From Silicimonas sp963779765 (GTDB taxonomy: Bacteria; Pseudomonadota; Alphaproteobacteria; Rhodobacterales; Rhodobacteraceae), in contig CAVZZP010000001.1 of the NCBI GenBank assembly GCA_963779765.1, positions 434,001 through 498,000 of the forward strand: 64,000 nt of DNA. Direction: 5' to 3'. This document shows, one piece after another, positions 8,298-16,741 of the stretch. The notes under the pieces are model-generated. The model worked only from the letters and a program-made list of their open reading frames with translations, did no database searches and was not told the DNA's origin. The translations under genes were made by a program, and so were the position numbers. Every line of letters begins with the position of its first letter. Within the stretch, counting starts at the first letter, position 1.

Positions 8298-9842
8298 ATG
8301 GACGGCGCGAGCGAATCCGCGACCACCGAGGATTGGGGCCCCTTCGGGCGCCCGCTGTTCGACGATCCGTCCGCGCGTGCCCTGAGCCGCGTCGGCGTGG
8401 TCGACGTCGGCTCGAACTCGGTCCGCCTTGTCGTCTTCGATGGCGCGGCAAGATCGCCTGCATATTTCTTCAACGAGAAGGTCATGGCCGGTCTCGGCGC
8501 CGGCCTTGCCGAGACGGGTCGTCTGAACCCGCAGGGCAAGGTTCGGGCGATGGAGGCGCTGAAGCGCTTCCAGCACCTCGCCGACGCCATGGGGATCGCA
8601 CCGTTGACGGCTGTGGCCACAGCCGCGGTGCGCGAGGCGGAGGACGGTCCCGCGTTCAGGGAGGACGTGTTGCGTGAGACCGGCCTCCGCCTCTTCGTGA
8701 TCGACGGCGAGGAGGAGGCTCGCCTTTCGGCGCAGGGCGTCCTTCTGGGCTGGCCCGGGGCGCAGGGCCTCGTCTGCGACATCGGCGGCTCGTCGATGGA
8801 GTTGGCGGAACTGAGGGGCGGCAAGGTCGGACGCTGCGTGTCCTCGAAGCTCGGTCCGCAGAGGCTGAAGACGATCAAGGGAAAGAAGGCGCTGAAGGCG
8901 CACTTGACCCAAGGGCTCCGCGACCTCGGCGACCAGATCGGCCGCGACCCCGGCCGGCTGTTCCTCGTCGGCGGATCGTGGCGCGCCATAGCCCGGATCG
9001 ACATGGACCGGCGCGGTTATCCTCTCGCGGTCCTCCACGAATACCGGATGAGCCGAAAGGCGGTCTATGCGACGATCGAATATATCGAGAACTCGGACAT
9101 CGAGGAGCTTCGCCTGCGCTGCGGTCTGTCCGAAAGCCGGATGGAGCTTGTGCCTCTTGCCGCGCAGGTTCTGAAGCACCTCGTGCGCGAACTGAGGCCC
9201 ACGGACATCGCGATATCGAGCTACGGCATACGCGAAGGCATGCTCTACGAGCAGATGCCGCAGAAGCTCCGGGACCGCGACCCGCTGATCGAAGCCTGCC
9301 GTTTCGCCGAAGCGAAGGACGCGCGGATGCCGGGGTTCGGCGCGCGCCTTTACGATTTCGTGCTGCCGCTCTTCACCTGGCGCGGAGCTCCGGACAAGCG
9401 GCTGGTCAAGGCGGCCTGCCTCCTCCACGACGTGAGCTGGCGCGCGCACCCCGACTATCGCCACGAGGTCTGCTTCGACGAGGCCACGCGCGCGAACCTC
9501 GGCGGCATGACGCACGGCGAACGCGTGTTCCTCGGCGTGGCGCTTCTTCACCGCTACAAGAACAGCCGCGACGGGTCGCCCTTCGAGGATCTCTTCGGGC
9601 TTCTCGAGGAAGACGACCTGAAACAGGCCGAAATTCTTGGCAAGGCCCTCCGCTTCGGCGCGATGCTGACGGCGTCCGAGAACGAGAAGATGGGTTCTCT
9701 CAAGTATTATCCGAAGAGGAAGCGGCTCGAGTTGATCCTCGCTCCTGGCACGCGTGACCTTTACGGCGAGGTGGCGGAAGCCCGGCTCAAATCCCTCGCC
9801 TCGGCGCTAGGCGACGTCGAGATCGTCGTGAAGGGCCGCTAA
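8298..9842 (+). CDS. ppx: Exopolyphosphatase / Ppx-GppA phosphatase
   Basis: This 514-residue protein hydrolyses terminal phosphates of polyphosphate (or pppGpp). The actin-like ATPase fold is marked by VVDVGSNSVRLVVFDG near residue 34, the second phosphate loop VCDIGGSSMELAELRGG, and GGSWRAIARIDM; a C-terminal HD-like helical region (AACLLHDVSWRAHPDY) follows. The ATG at 8298 has GGGGGA just upstream and is preferred over the frame opening at 8178. It ends 4 bases inside the convergent small gene at 9839. With ppk it forms a polyphosphate make-and-break pair. Confidence 0.92.
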   Translation: MDGASESATTEDWGPFGRPLFDDPSARALSRVGVVDVGSNSVRLVVFDGAARSPAYFFNEKVMAGLGAGLAETGRLNPQGKVRAMEALKRFQHLADAMGIAPLTAVATAAVREAEDGPAFREDVLRETGLRLFVIDGEEEARLSAQGVLLGWPGAQGLVCDIGGSSMELAELRGGKVGRCVSSKLGPQRLKTIKGKKALKAHLTQGLRDLGDQIGRDPGRLFLVGGSWRAIARIDMDRRGYPLAVLHEYRMSRKAVYATIEYIENSDIEELRLRCGLSESRMELVPLAAQVLKHLVRELRPTDIAISSYGIREGMLYEQMPQKLRDRDPLIEACRFAEAKDARMPGFGARLYDFVLPLFTWRGAPDKRLVKAACLLHDVSWRAHPDYRHEVCFDEATRANLGGMTHGERVFLGVALLHRYKNSRDGSPFEDLFGLLEEDDLKQAEILGKALRFGAMLTASENEKMGSLKYYPKRKRLELILAPGTRDLYGEVAEARLKSLASALGDVEIVVKGR

Positions 9843-10138
9843 AGTTCTATCTCGCCCTCTTCGGCGCCCTCGATGCTCTCCTCGACCGGCGTCTTGCGGC
9901 GGATCAGGATGTCGCCGTTCGGCAGAACTTCGGGCGCGTGATAGGCGTCCAGGTTATCGAGAAAACCCGACAGGTCGTCGATGGCCGGCTCCATCTCCTG
10001 CATCAGCCCGCGCATGAAGAGCTTCAGCGCCTCGCCCATGAGGTCGAGGCCCTGCTCGGGCACCGGCTCGGGTTCTGCGTCCTGAGCGGTAGCGGGAAGC
10101 GTCATCGAGAGGGCGAGGATCACGAAGAGGAAGCGCAT
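9839..10138 (-). CDS. Small exported hypothetical protein
   Basis: About 99 residues: a clear Sec signal peptide (MRFLFVILALSMTLPATAQ) followed by a short acidic mature part with LPNGDILIRRKTP near the end. I recognise no catalytic motif. Similar small proteins are common in Rhodobacteraceae but have no known function. The ATG at 10138 is chosen; a TTG three codons upstream is possible. It overlaps the 3' end of ppx by 4 bases on the opposite strand. Confidence 0.65.
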   Translation of the reverse strand: MRFLFVILALSMTLPATAQDAEPEPVPEQGLDLMGEALKLFMRGLMQEMEPAIDDLSGFLDNLDAYHAPEVLPNGDILIRRKTPVEESIEGAEEGEIEL

Positions 10139-10156
10139 GGAGTGCAATATAGCACC

Positions 10157-10215
10157 CTGTCCCTCATCGGTCCAAAAATATCCCGGGGAGGTCCGGAGGG
10201 GCAGCGCCCCTCCGG
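10157..10215 (-). repeat. REP-like palindromic element, copy 1
   Basis: A 10-bp perfect stem (CCGGAGGGGC at 10193-10202 with its complement at 10206-10215, three-base loop) is followed, read on the minus strand, by CCCCGGGATATTTTTGG. It lies just beyond the stop of argF. A related element in the opposite orientation lies on the other side of argF at 11162-11218. It may also act as a weak terminator. Confidence 0.5.
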
Positions 10216-10219
10216 CGGT

Positions 10220-11147
10220 TCACACGCCGAGACACCAGCGCATGATCGCCTTCTGCGCATGCAGCCGATTCTCGGCCTCGTCGAAGATGACCGAATGCGG
10301 ACCGTCCATGACCGCCGAGGTCGCCTCTTCCTCGCGGTGCGCGGGCAGGCAGTGCATGAAAAGCGAGTCGGGCTTCGCATGACTCATCAGCCGCTCGTTG
10401 ACCTGGTAGGGGCGAAGCTGGTTGTGCCGCCTCTCGCGTGTGGTCTGGCTGTCGTGCATCGAGACCCAGGTGTCCGTAAGACACGAGATCCGCCCCTGTC
10501 ACGGCGGCCTCGGGGTCGCGCTCGATGGCGACCGGACGACCCTTGTCACGGGCAAAAGCAAGCGCCTTTGCGTCGGGATCCAGCGTCTCGGGACCCGAGA
10601 AGGTCAGGTCGAACCCGAACTGTCCGGCGGCGTGTGCGAGGCTCGCAAAGACGTTGTTCCCGTCACCGCACCACGTCACCTTCCTGCCCGCGATCGGACC
10701 GCGATGCTCTTCGAAGGTCATCACGTCGGCCATGATCTGGCAGGGATGGGACTGGTTCGTCAGCCCGTTGATGACGGGCACGGTGGCGTGCTCGGCAAGC
10801 TCGAGCAGCGCCTCCTGATCGAATGTGCGGATCATGATGAGGTCGACGTAGCGCGACAGGACCCGCGCGGTGTCGGCGATCGTCTCGCCATGGCCAAGCT
10901 GCATCTCCGATCCGGTCAGCACCAGCGTCTCGCCCCCCATCTGGCGCACGCCCACGTCGAACGAGACGCGGGTGCGGGTCGATGGCTTTTCGAAGATCAG
11001 CGCGACGACGTGGCCGGCAAGCGGCTGGTCGTCGTCCTTCGCGCCCTTCGGACGACCGGCGCGGGCGTCTTTCATGGCGCGTGCGTCGTCGATGATGGCG
11101 CGAAGATGGGCGGGGGCTGTCTGGTGGATATCGAGGAAATGGTTCAT
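10220..11147 (-). pseudogene. argF: Ornithine carbamoyltransferase, frameshifted
   Basis: ArgF joins ornithine and carbamoyl phosphate to citrulline in arginine synthesis. The N-terminal frame carries MNHFLDIHQTAPAHLR, the carbamoyl-phosphate loop FEKPSTRTRVSFDVG and NQSHPCQIMAD. After ADLVS near 10480 homology jumps to another frame that supplies TWVSMHDSQ, the ornithine loop FMHCLPAHREEE and the normal end AIMRWCLGV. The span is 928 bases (3n+1); removing one base of the AA pair at 10478-10479 restores the whole reading frame. The break is either a sequencing insertion or a real inactivation, which would require arginine from outside. argD lies 73 bases upstream in the same orientation. Confidence 0.85.
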
Positions 11148-11161
11148 GGCGTTTCGGCTTT

Positions 11162-11218
11162 TCGGTGGGGTCGGACCGGGGCTCTGCCCCGGACCCCGGA
11201 GTATTTCACCCAAGAAGA
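11162..11218 (+). repeat. REP-like palindromic element, copy 2
   Basis: In the gap between argD and argF the plus strand reads GGGGCTCTGCCCC (a short hairpin), then GGACCCCGGAGTATTTCAC and CCAAGAAGAA. The hairpin-plus-CCCCGG-TATTT plan matches copy 1 in inverted orientation. I have seen similar GC-rich palindromes repeatedly next to stop codons in Rhodobacteraceae; the family assignment is from memory and not searched. Confidence 0.45.
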
Positions 11219-11220
11219 AT

Positions 11221-12396
11221 TCAGGCGGCGGCCATTGCGGATGCGGCGGCGTCGATGCGTCGGACGGCTTCGGCGATCTCATCGTCGCTGATCGTCAGCG
11301 GCGGCAGCAGCCGCGCCACGTTGTCGCCGGCGGGCACGAGGATGACCTCCTCGGCATAACCCGCCTTCACCACGTCGGCGGCGGCGGGCTTGCACTTCAG
11401 ACCCAGCATCAATCCGGCGCCGCGCACCTCTTCGAAGATGTCGGGATGATCGGCGACCAGACCTTCTAGCTTCTGCCGCAGAAGACCCGCCTTGCGGTTC
11501 ACGTCGGACATGAACCCGTCAGCGGTAATCGTCTTCATCACCGCCTGTCCTACCGCCATGGCGAGCGGGTTGCCGCCATAGGTCGAGCCATGTGTACCGA
11601 CGACCATCCCGGCGGCCGCCGCTTCGGTCGCAAGGACCGCGCCAAGGGGAAAACCGCCGCCTATCCCCTTCGCCACCATCATGATGTCGGGCGTCACACC
11701 CGCCCATTCATGCGCAAACAGACGACCCGTTCGCCCCATTCCGCATTGCACCTCGTCGAGGATCAGAAGCGCGCCCGTCTCGTCGCAGAGGTCGCGCAGG
11801 CCCTTCAGGCACTGGTCTGGCAGGACGCGAATGCCGCCCTCGCCTTGCACGGGCTCGATCAGCACGGCGGCGGTGCGGTCGGTGACGGCGGCGCGAAGCG
11901 CGTCATGGTCGCCCCAGGGGACCTGCACGAAACCGGGAAGCATCGGGCCAAAGCCCTTCACCATCTTTGGCGCGCCCGAGGCCGCGATGGCCGCGGACGA
12001 CCGGCCGTGGAAGCAGCCCTCGAACGTCACGATCTCGATCCGCTCCGGATCCCCTTTGTCATACCAGTACTTGCGGGCCATTTTGATCGCCAACTCGGCC
12101 GTCTCGGTGCCCGAGTTGGTAAAGAACACCGTGTCGGCGAAGGTCGCATCGGTCAGCATGTCGGCGAGCGCCATCTGGCCCGGAATCTCGTAGAGGTTCG
12201 AGACGTGCCAGAGCTTCTGCGCCTGCTCGGTCAGTGCCTCGACCAGGATCGGATTGGCGTGACCCAGAAGCGTTACCGCGATGCCGGATCCCAGGTCGAG
12301 AAAGCGTCGCCCGGTCTCGTCGATCAGCCAGGTGCCCTCGCCCTTCTCGAAATGAAGCGGCGCGCGGGAATAGGTGGGCAGGACCGAGGGGATCAT
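11221..12396 (-). CDS. argD: Acetylornithine aminotransferase
   Basis: A PLP-dependent class III aminotransferase of 391 residues that makes N-acetylornithine from the semialdehyde in arginine synthesis. Visible signatures are FFTNSGTETAELAIKMARK, the PLP-pocket LLILDEVQCGMGRTG and the Schiff-base lysine in VAKGIGGGFPLGA, with THGSTYGGNPLA after it. The ATG at 12396 is preceded by AGAAGGAAG and matches homologous starts better than the upstream start at 12423. The next gene in the same direction is argF, so the two form an arginine pair. Confidence 0.93.
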   Translation of the reverse strand: MIPSVLPTYSRAPLHFEKGEGTWLIDETGRRFLDLGSGIAVTLLGHANPILVEALTEQAQKLWHVSNLYEIPGQMALADMLTDATFADTVFFTNSGTETAELAIKMARKYWYDKGDPERIEIVTFEGCFHGRSSAAIAASGAPKMVKGFGPMLPGFVQVPWGDHDALRAAVTDRTAAVLIEPVQGEGGIRVLPDQCLKGLRDLCDETGALLILDEVQCGMGRTGRLFAHEWAGVTPDIMMVAKGIGGGFPLGAVLATEAAAAGMVVGTHGSTYGGNPLAMAVGQAVMKTITADGFMSDVNRKAGLLRQKLEGLVADHPDIFEEVRGAGLMLGLKCKPAAADVVKAGYAEEVILVPAGDNVARLLPPLTISDDEIAEAVRRIDAAASAMAAA

Positions 12397-12617
12397 CGGG
12401 ATCTTCCTTCTGAGAGAGGCCAAGACGTGCCAGCAGGGGCAGGTCGAGTCAACGGAACTGTAGGGGTGTGGACGTGACGAGGCGGACGCTGAGGATCAGC
12501 GTCGGCGTCGGGAAGCGAATTGGAGCGCGTACGTCATGGCGCGCCGTCTAGCGTGTCGCATGCCGGCTGGCCAGCGATTCTTGACAGCGTCGCGCGGTGG
12601 ATACGCCGGGGACGTCC

Positions 12618-12683
12618 TCAGGCGGCGAGGGCGAGAAGCACGAAGAGGGCAAGGGCGATCTGGAAGAGGCGCATGGGGTCCAT
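12618..12683 (-). CDS. Possible tiny hydrophobic peptide
   Basis: A 21-codon frame (MDPMRLFQIALALFVLLALAA) lies in the argD-gcrA spacer, preceded by GACCGGG. Its codons nearly all end in C or G, like real genes here, and the peptide would form one membrane helix. There is no homology support that I can give, and such short frames arise by chance in GC-rich DNA. Confidence 0.2.
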   Translation of the reverse strand: MDPMRLFQIALALFVLLALAA

Positions 12684-12805
12684 CCCGGTCTGGCAGAACC
12701 GCACTAAGGGCGCCGAATGTGGCAGCGGTTGGTCGAAATAGGCAAATTCCCGTGAAACGTCGACCATTCGATGCAGCCCACAGACACCGCAGCGACGAGC
12801 GCGTC

Positions 12806-12833
12806 TTGTAACCGCGGTGTGGGTGACTAGAAT
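12806..12833 (+). promoter_or_regulatory. Candidate sigma70-type promoter for gcrA
   Basis: TTGTAA (12806-12811), a 16-base spacer and TAGAAT (12828-12833) lie about 30 bases before the gcrA start codon at 12864, giving a short leader. It was found by eye only. Confidence 0.35.
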
Positions 12834-12863
12834 ATGGCCCTCAAAGAAAGGGCAGGTTTCGAG

Positions 12864-13430
12864 ATGTCGTGGACGGATGAGCGCGTAGAGCTCCTCAAGA
12901 AGATGTGGTCCGAGGGCCAGTCTGCCAGCCAGATCGCCAAGGAGCTGGGTGGCGTGACGCGCAATGCGGTGATCGGCAAGGTCCACCGCCTAGGCTTGTC
13001 GAACCGGGCCGGTGCGTCAGCGCCCGTGCCCGAGAAGAAGCCTGCGAAAGCTGCCACGCCTCAGTCGGCGCCTGCTCCTGCCGCGAAGGCCCCGGTCAAG
13101 CCAGCCGTCAGGCCGGCCGAGAAGGTGGTCGAGGTCACGGTCACGCCGCGCAAGCCGATCGTGCCGGCCGGGCAGCCGCTGCCGCCGCAGCCCTCCGCGA
13201 ACGAGATCAGCCCCGAAGCGCTAGCCAACGTCCGCGAGGTCGAGAAGTCGGCCAAGCGGATCAGCCTCATGGAGCTGACCGAACGGACCTGCAAATGGCC
13301 GATCGGTGATCCGGCGACCGACGACTTCTGGTTTTGCGGCCTCGCCGTCCAGCAGGGCAAGCCCTATTGCGACGCCCACGTCAGCGTGGCCTTCCAGCCC
13401 ATGTCGAACAGGCGGGACCGGCGGCGCTGA
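12864..13430 (+). CDS. gcrA: GcrA cell-cycle regulator
   Basis: GcrA is the alphaproteobacterial coactivator that binds CcrM-methylated GANTC promoters together with sigma70 RNA polymerase. The 188-residue protein has the diagnostic N terminus MSWTDERVELLKKMWSEGQS, a helix-turn-helix at about residues 20-45 (ASQIAKELGGVTRNAVIGK) and VHRLGLSNRA, then a long Ala/Pro/Lys-rich linker, and the conserved sigma-binding C terminus with CKWPIGDP and FCGLAVQQGKPYC. The start at 12864 is where family homology begins; the frame opens ten codons earlier. Confidence 0.95.
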   Translation: MSWTDERVELLKKMWSEGQSASQIAKELGGVTRNAVIGKVHRLGLSNRAGASAPVPEKKPAKAATPQSAPAPAAKAPVKPAVRPAEKVVEVTVTPRKPIVPAGQPLPPQPSANEISPEALANVREVEKSAKRISLMELTERTCKWPIGDPATDDFWFCGLAVQQGKPYCDAHVSVAFQPMSNRRDRRR

Positions 13431-13497
13431 GACGGTTCCTCTTCCGGCGGACCGAACACCCTTCCCGCACGAAGAGGAACGCGCTATCAGGCGCGCC

Positions 13498-14856
13498 ATG
13501 TCCGCAAACCCGCCAGACCTTCGCCCCGACCTTGCTCGCGCGCGCGTCCCCGACGACCGCCGCGCCGGCCAGCCGACCATTGGCATGGTGTCGCTCGGCT
13601 GTCCCAAGGCGCTGGTCGACAGCGAGCGCATCCTGACCCGGCTTCGGGCCGAGGGCTATGCCATCAGCCCGGACTACGGCGGGGCGGACGCGGTGATCGT
13701 CAACACCTGCGGCTTCCTCGACAGCGCCAAGGCCGAGAGCCTCGACGCCATTGGCGAGGCGCTGAAGGAGAATGGCCGCGTCATCGTCACGGGCTGCCTC
13801 GGCGCCGAGCCAGAGTACATCACCGGGGCACACCCCAAGGTTCTGGCGGTGACCGGGCCGCACCAGTACGAGCAGGTGCTCGACGCCGTCCACGGTGCGG
13901 TGCCGCCCGATCCGGACCCGTTCATCGACCTCCTGCCGCCGCAGGGCGTGAAGTTGACGCCGCGCCATTACAGCTATCTGAAGATCGCCGAAGGCTGCAA
14001 TCACGCCTGCAAGTTCTGCATCATCCCCGACATGCGGGGTCGCCTGGCCTCGCGTCCCGAGCGCGCCGTCCTGCGCGAGGCCGAGAAGCTGGTCGAGAAC
14101 GGCGTGCGGGAGCTTCTGGTCATCAGCCAGGATACGTCGGCCTACGGCACCGATTGGAAGGGGCGCGACTCCAAGTTTCCGATTCTCGATCTGGCGCGGG
14201 GCCTCGGGCAATTCGGAGCCTGGGTGCGCCTGCACTACGTCTACCCCTACCCCCATGTCCGGGACCTGGTGCCGCTGATGGCCGAGGGACTGGTATTGCC
14301 CTACCTCGATGTGCCGTTCCAGCACGCGCACCCCGAGACCCTGCGCCGCATGGCGCGTCCCGCCGCTGCCGAGCGGACGCTCGAGGAGATCGCGGCCTGG
14401 CGCGCGGTCTGCCCCGAGATCGCGCTTCGGTCTACTTTCATCGTGGGTTATCCGGGCGAGACCGAGGCCGAATTCCAAGTCCTGCTCGACTGGCTCGACG
14501 AGGCGAAGCTGGATCGCGTGGGCTGCTTCAAGTACGAGAACGTGGCGGGCGCCAGGTCGAACGCGCTGCCCGACCACCTCTCCGAGGACGTCAAGGAGGA
14601 ACGCTGGCACCGCTTCATGGAGAAGGCGCAGGCCATCTCCGAGGCGAAGCTGGCGGCGAAGGTCGGCACTCGTCTGGAAGTCATCGTGGACGAGGTCGAC
14701 GGCGAGGTCGCGACTTGCCGCACGAAGGCCGACGCGCCCGAGATCGACGGGCACCTCTACATCGACGAGGGTTTCGAGGGTCTGGCTCCCGGCGACATCC
14801 TGACGGTCGAGGTCGAGGAGGCGGGCGAATACGATCTTTGGGGTCGGCGCGCGTGA
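13498..14856 (+). CDS. rimO: Ribosomal protein S12 methylthiotransferase
   Basis: RimO is a radical-SAM enzyme that adds a methylthio group to an aspartate of ribosomal protein S12. This 452-residue protein has the UPF0004 N-terminal domain with cluster cysteines in SLGCPKALVDSE, NTCGFLDSA and TGCLGAEPEYI, the radical SAM loop EGCNHACKFCIIP, and a C-terminal TRAM domain. The long upstream extension of the open frame is gcrA read out of phase, so the ATG at 13498 is used. Its stop overlaps the GTG start of the following acetyltransferase. Confidence 0.95.
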   Translation: MSANPPDLRPDLARARVPDDRRAGQPTIGMVSLGCPKALVDSERILTRLRAEGYAISPDYGGADAVIVNTCGFLDSAKAESLDAIGEALKENGRVIVTGCLGAEPEYITGAHPKVLAVTGPHQYEQVLDAVHGAVPPDPDPFIDLLPPQGVKLTPRHYSYLKIAEGCNHACKFCIIPDMRGRLASRPERAVLREAEKLVENGVRELLVISQDTSAYGTDWKGRDSKFPILDLARGLGQFGAWVRLHYVYPYPHVRDLVPLMAEGLVLPYLDVPFQHAHPETLRRMARPAAAERTLEEIAAWRAVCPEIALRSTFIVGYPGETEAEFQVLLDWLDEAKLDRVGCFKYENVAGARSNALPDHLSEDVKEERWHRFMEKAQAISEAKLAAKVGTRLEVIVDEVDGEVATCRTKADAPEIDGHLYIDEGFEGLAPGDILTVEVEEAGEYDLWGRRA

Positions 14857-15431
14857 CCGCCGAGGTCCGCCCGGCGCGTTCCGCGGATGTGCCGAGGCTG
14901 GTCGAGATCAGTCGCATCACCCAGTCCGAGCACGCCGCAAGGCTGCCCGACATGTTCTCTGGCAACGACGACCCGGTATGTGCACGGACCTACCCCGACA
15001 TCCTGTCCGGACGGACACCTGGCGCGATCGTCGTGGCCCACGACGGCGAGCGCATCATCGGACACGCCGGAGCCGCCATTGTGCCGGTGGAGGCACCTGA
15101 GCGCAGACATCATCGGACGGGCCTGATCCTCGATGTGTCGGTCGATCCCGAAGTGCGAGGAACGGGGGTCGGCCGCCTTCTTCTCGACGCACTGACGGAT
15201 ACGATGCGGGGACTGGGAGCCACCGACCTGCGCGCGCAGGTGTGGACCGGCAACGCCGCATCCGAGTCCCTCTTTACCGCCGCGCAGTTCGCGCCGATGT
15301 ACCGGGAATTCCGCCTGTCGCTCGCCCCGAGCCTCGACGGGCCTGCACGGCGTGACGCCATCGGTCCAGGCTACTGGCTTATCTTCGCCGTAGGTGCGCT
15401 TGGCCTCGGGCTGTTCCTTGCCATGCGGTGA
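14853..15431 (+). CDS. GNAT acetyltransferase with C-terminal membrane helix
   Basis: A 192-residue GNAT-fold protein; the acetyl-CoA loop is VDPEVRGTGVGRLLLDAL around residue 95. Unusually, after the catalytic domain the protein ends in a hydrophobic segment, GYWLIFAVGALGLGLFLAMR, that could anchor it in the inner membrane. The GTG at 14853 overlaps the rimO stop (GTGA), so the two are probably translationally coupled. The substrate is unknown. Confidence 0.75.
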   Translation: MTAEVRPARSADVPRLVEISRITQSEHAARLPDMFSGNDDPVCARTYPDILSGRTPGAIVVAHDGERIIGHAGAAIVPVEAPERRHHRTGLILDVSVDPEVRGTGVGRLLLDALTDTMRGLGATDLRAQVWTGNAASESLFTAAQFAPMYREFRLSLAPSLDGPARRDAIGPGYWLIFAVGALGLGLFLAMR

Positions 15432-15473
15432 AGCTCGGGGATAGGCTCGGCACCTGTGCAGCAGAGGACCGCC

Positions 15474-16241
15474 ATGCCTTTCGAGAAGGTCCAGCCTGAA
15501 AAGCTGTCGCAGTCCGTCGTCCGCCAGATCGAGCTTCTGATCCTGCGCGGCGTCCTGCGGCCCGGCGAGCGTCTGCCGTCGGAGCGCGACCTTGCCGAGC
15601 GCCTGGGCGTCTCCCGGCCATCGCTGCGCGAGGCGGTGTCCGAGTTGCAGGAGGCCGGTCTTCTGTGCGCACGGGCGAACGCCGGCATTTTCGTGTCGGA
15701 CGCGCTCGGCCAAAGCTTTTCGCCCGCGCTGGTCCGGCTGTTCGGCAGCCATGACGAGGCCGTGTTCGACTACATCGACTTCCGTAGCGACATGGAAGGG
15801 CTGGCCGCGGAACGTGCCGCGCGCCTGGGGTCCGACACCGATCTGGCCGTGGTCGAGAGCGTGTTTCAACGGATGGAGATGGCGCACGGCAAGCGAAACC
15901 CGGCGGACGAGGCGCGGCTTGACGCCGATTTCCACCTCGCCATCGTCGAGGCCAGCCACAACGTCGTCATGCTGCACATGATGCGGTCGATGTACGATCT
16001 TCTGCGCGAGGGTGTTTTCTACAATCGGCAGATCATGTTCCGGCAGCGCGCCACCAGGGCCATGCTTCTCGACCAGCACCGCGAGATCAACGTGGCGCTT
16101 CAGGGACGCGATCCCGCGGGGGCGCGGGCCGCTGTCGAGGCGCACATGGCCTTCGTGCGCCGCTCATTGACCGATCACCTCAAGGCCGAGAAGAACGAGC
16201 GCATCGCACGCCAGAGATTGTCCCACGAAAGCGGGCGTTAG
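15474..16241 (+). CDS. FadR/PdhR-subfamily GntR regulator
   Basis: A 255-residue GntR regulator. The N-terminal winged helix contains LRPGERLPSERDLAERLGVSRPSLREAVSELQEAGLL (positions about 25-60), and the all-helical FCD effector domain follows with DADFHLAIVEASHN, which holds metal- or acid-binding residues. Close relatives respond to lactate, pyruvate, glycolate or fatty acids, but the ligand here cannot be told. AGAGGA precedes the ATG. No catabolic genes are adjacent. Confidence 0.85.
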   Translation: MPFEKVQPEKLSQSVVRQIELLILRGVLRPGERLPSERDLAERLGVSRPSLREAVSELQEAGLLCARANAGIFVSDALGQSFSPALVRLFGSHDEAVFDYIDFRSDMEGLAAERAARLGSDTDLAVVESVFQRMEMAHGKRNPADEARLDADFHLAIVEASHNVVMLHMMRSMYDLLREGVFYNRQIMFRQRATRAMLLDQHREINVALQGRDPAGARAAVEAHMAFVRRSLTDHLKAEKNERIARQRLSHESGR

Positions 16242-16741
16242 AGGACGAGCTTCATGTGGATGACGCGCTCGTCGGTTCCGCGGAATGCGTCCGGATTGGT
16301 ATAGGGCACGAAGCCGAGGCTTTCGTAGAGCGGCAGCGCCTCGACGTGGCGATAGAGCGCGTCCAGCCAGAGGGTCTCCATGCCTCGCTCACGCGCCTCG
16401 GCGACGAGGGCTTCGCCCAGAGAGCGGCCCAGGCCCTGCCCCCGCGCGCTTGCGCGGACGAACATGCGGTTCATCTCGCCATCGTTCTCGCCATGACGCT
16501 TGAGAAGGACGAGGCCGACCGCCTCCCCCTGGTGCCATGCGAGAAAAGCCTCACCGCGGGGTGGCAGGAACCGGGCCGCGAAATCGTCGAGCTCGCCTGC
16601 GACGTCCTGGTCGGCGATGTAGTCGTCGATGGTGTCCATCATGTCGGGGTAACGCCCTCGCATGAAGTCGAAGAACTCCCAGACAAGCGCGCGGGCGGTG
16701 TCGATTTCGTCGGGCGTCCTGACCTTCGAGACCCGCTCCAT
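16238..16741 (-). CDS. GNAT family N-acetyltransferase
   Basis: A 167-residue acetyltransferase with the acetyl-CoA loop FVRASARGQGLGRSLGEALV and a late GNAT pattern ALPLYESLGFVPY. The open frame runs further upstream only because pheA is frameshifted into it; the ATG at 16741 overlaps the pheA stop (TGATG), indicating coupling to pheA. The acceptor substrate is unknown. Its end overlaps the regulator gene by 4 bases on the opposite strand. Confidence 0.8.
   Translation of the reverse strand: MERVSKVRTPDEIDTARALVWEFFDFMRGRYPDMMDTIDDYIADQDVAGELDDFAARFLPPRGEAFLAWHQGEAVGLVLLKRHGENDGEMNRMFVRASARGQGLGRSLGEALVAEARERGMETLWLDALYRHVEALPLYESLGFVPYTNPDAFRGTDERVIHMKLVL

Larger units (their letters stand above)
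12397..12863. other. Intergenic region between argD and gcrA
   Basis: A 467-base divergent spacer. It holds a possible tiny hydrophobic ORF on the minus strand (12618-12683), a CcrM-type GANTC site (GATTC at 12576-12580) directly followed by a TTGACA, and a candidate gcrA promoter (12806-12833). No RNA gene or longer ORF with convincing homology is visible here. Confidence 0.5.

Noticed and set aside
12576..12586. GATTC overlapping TTGACA as a GcrA-regulated promoter
   Set aside because: No -10 hexamer at the right distance on the plus strand.
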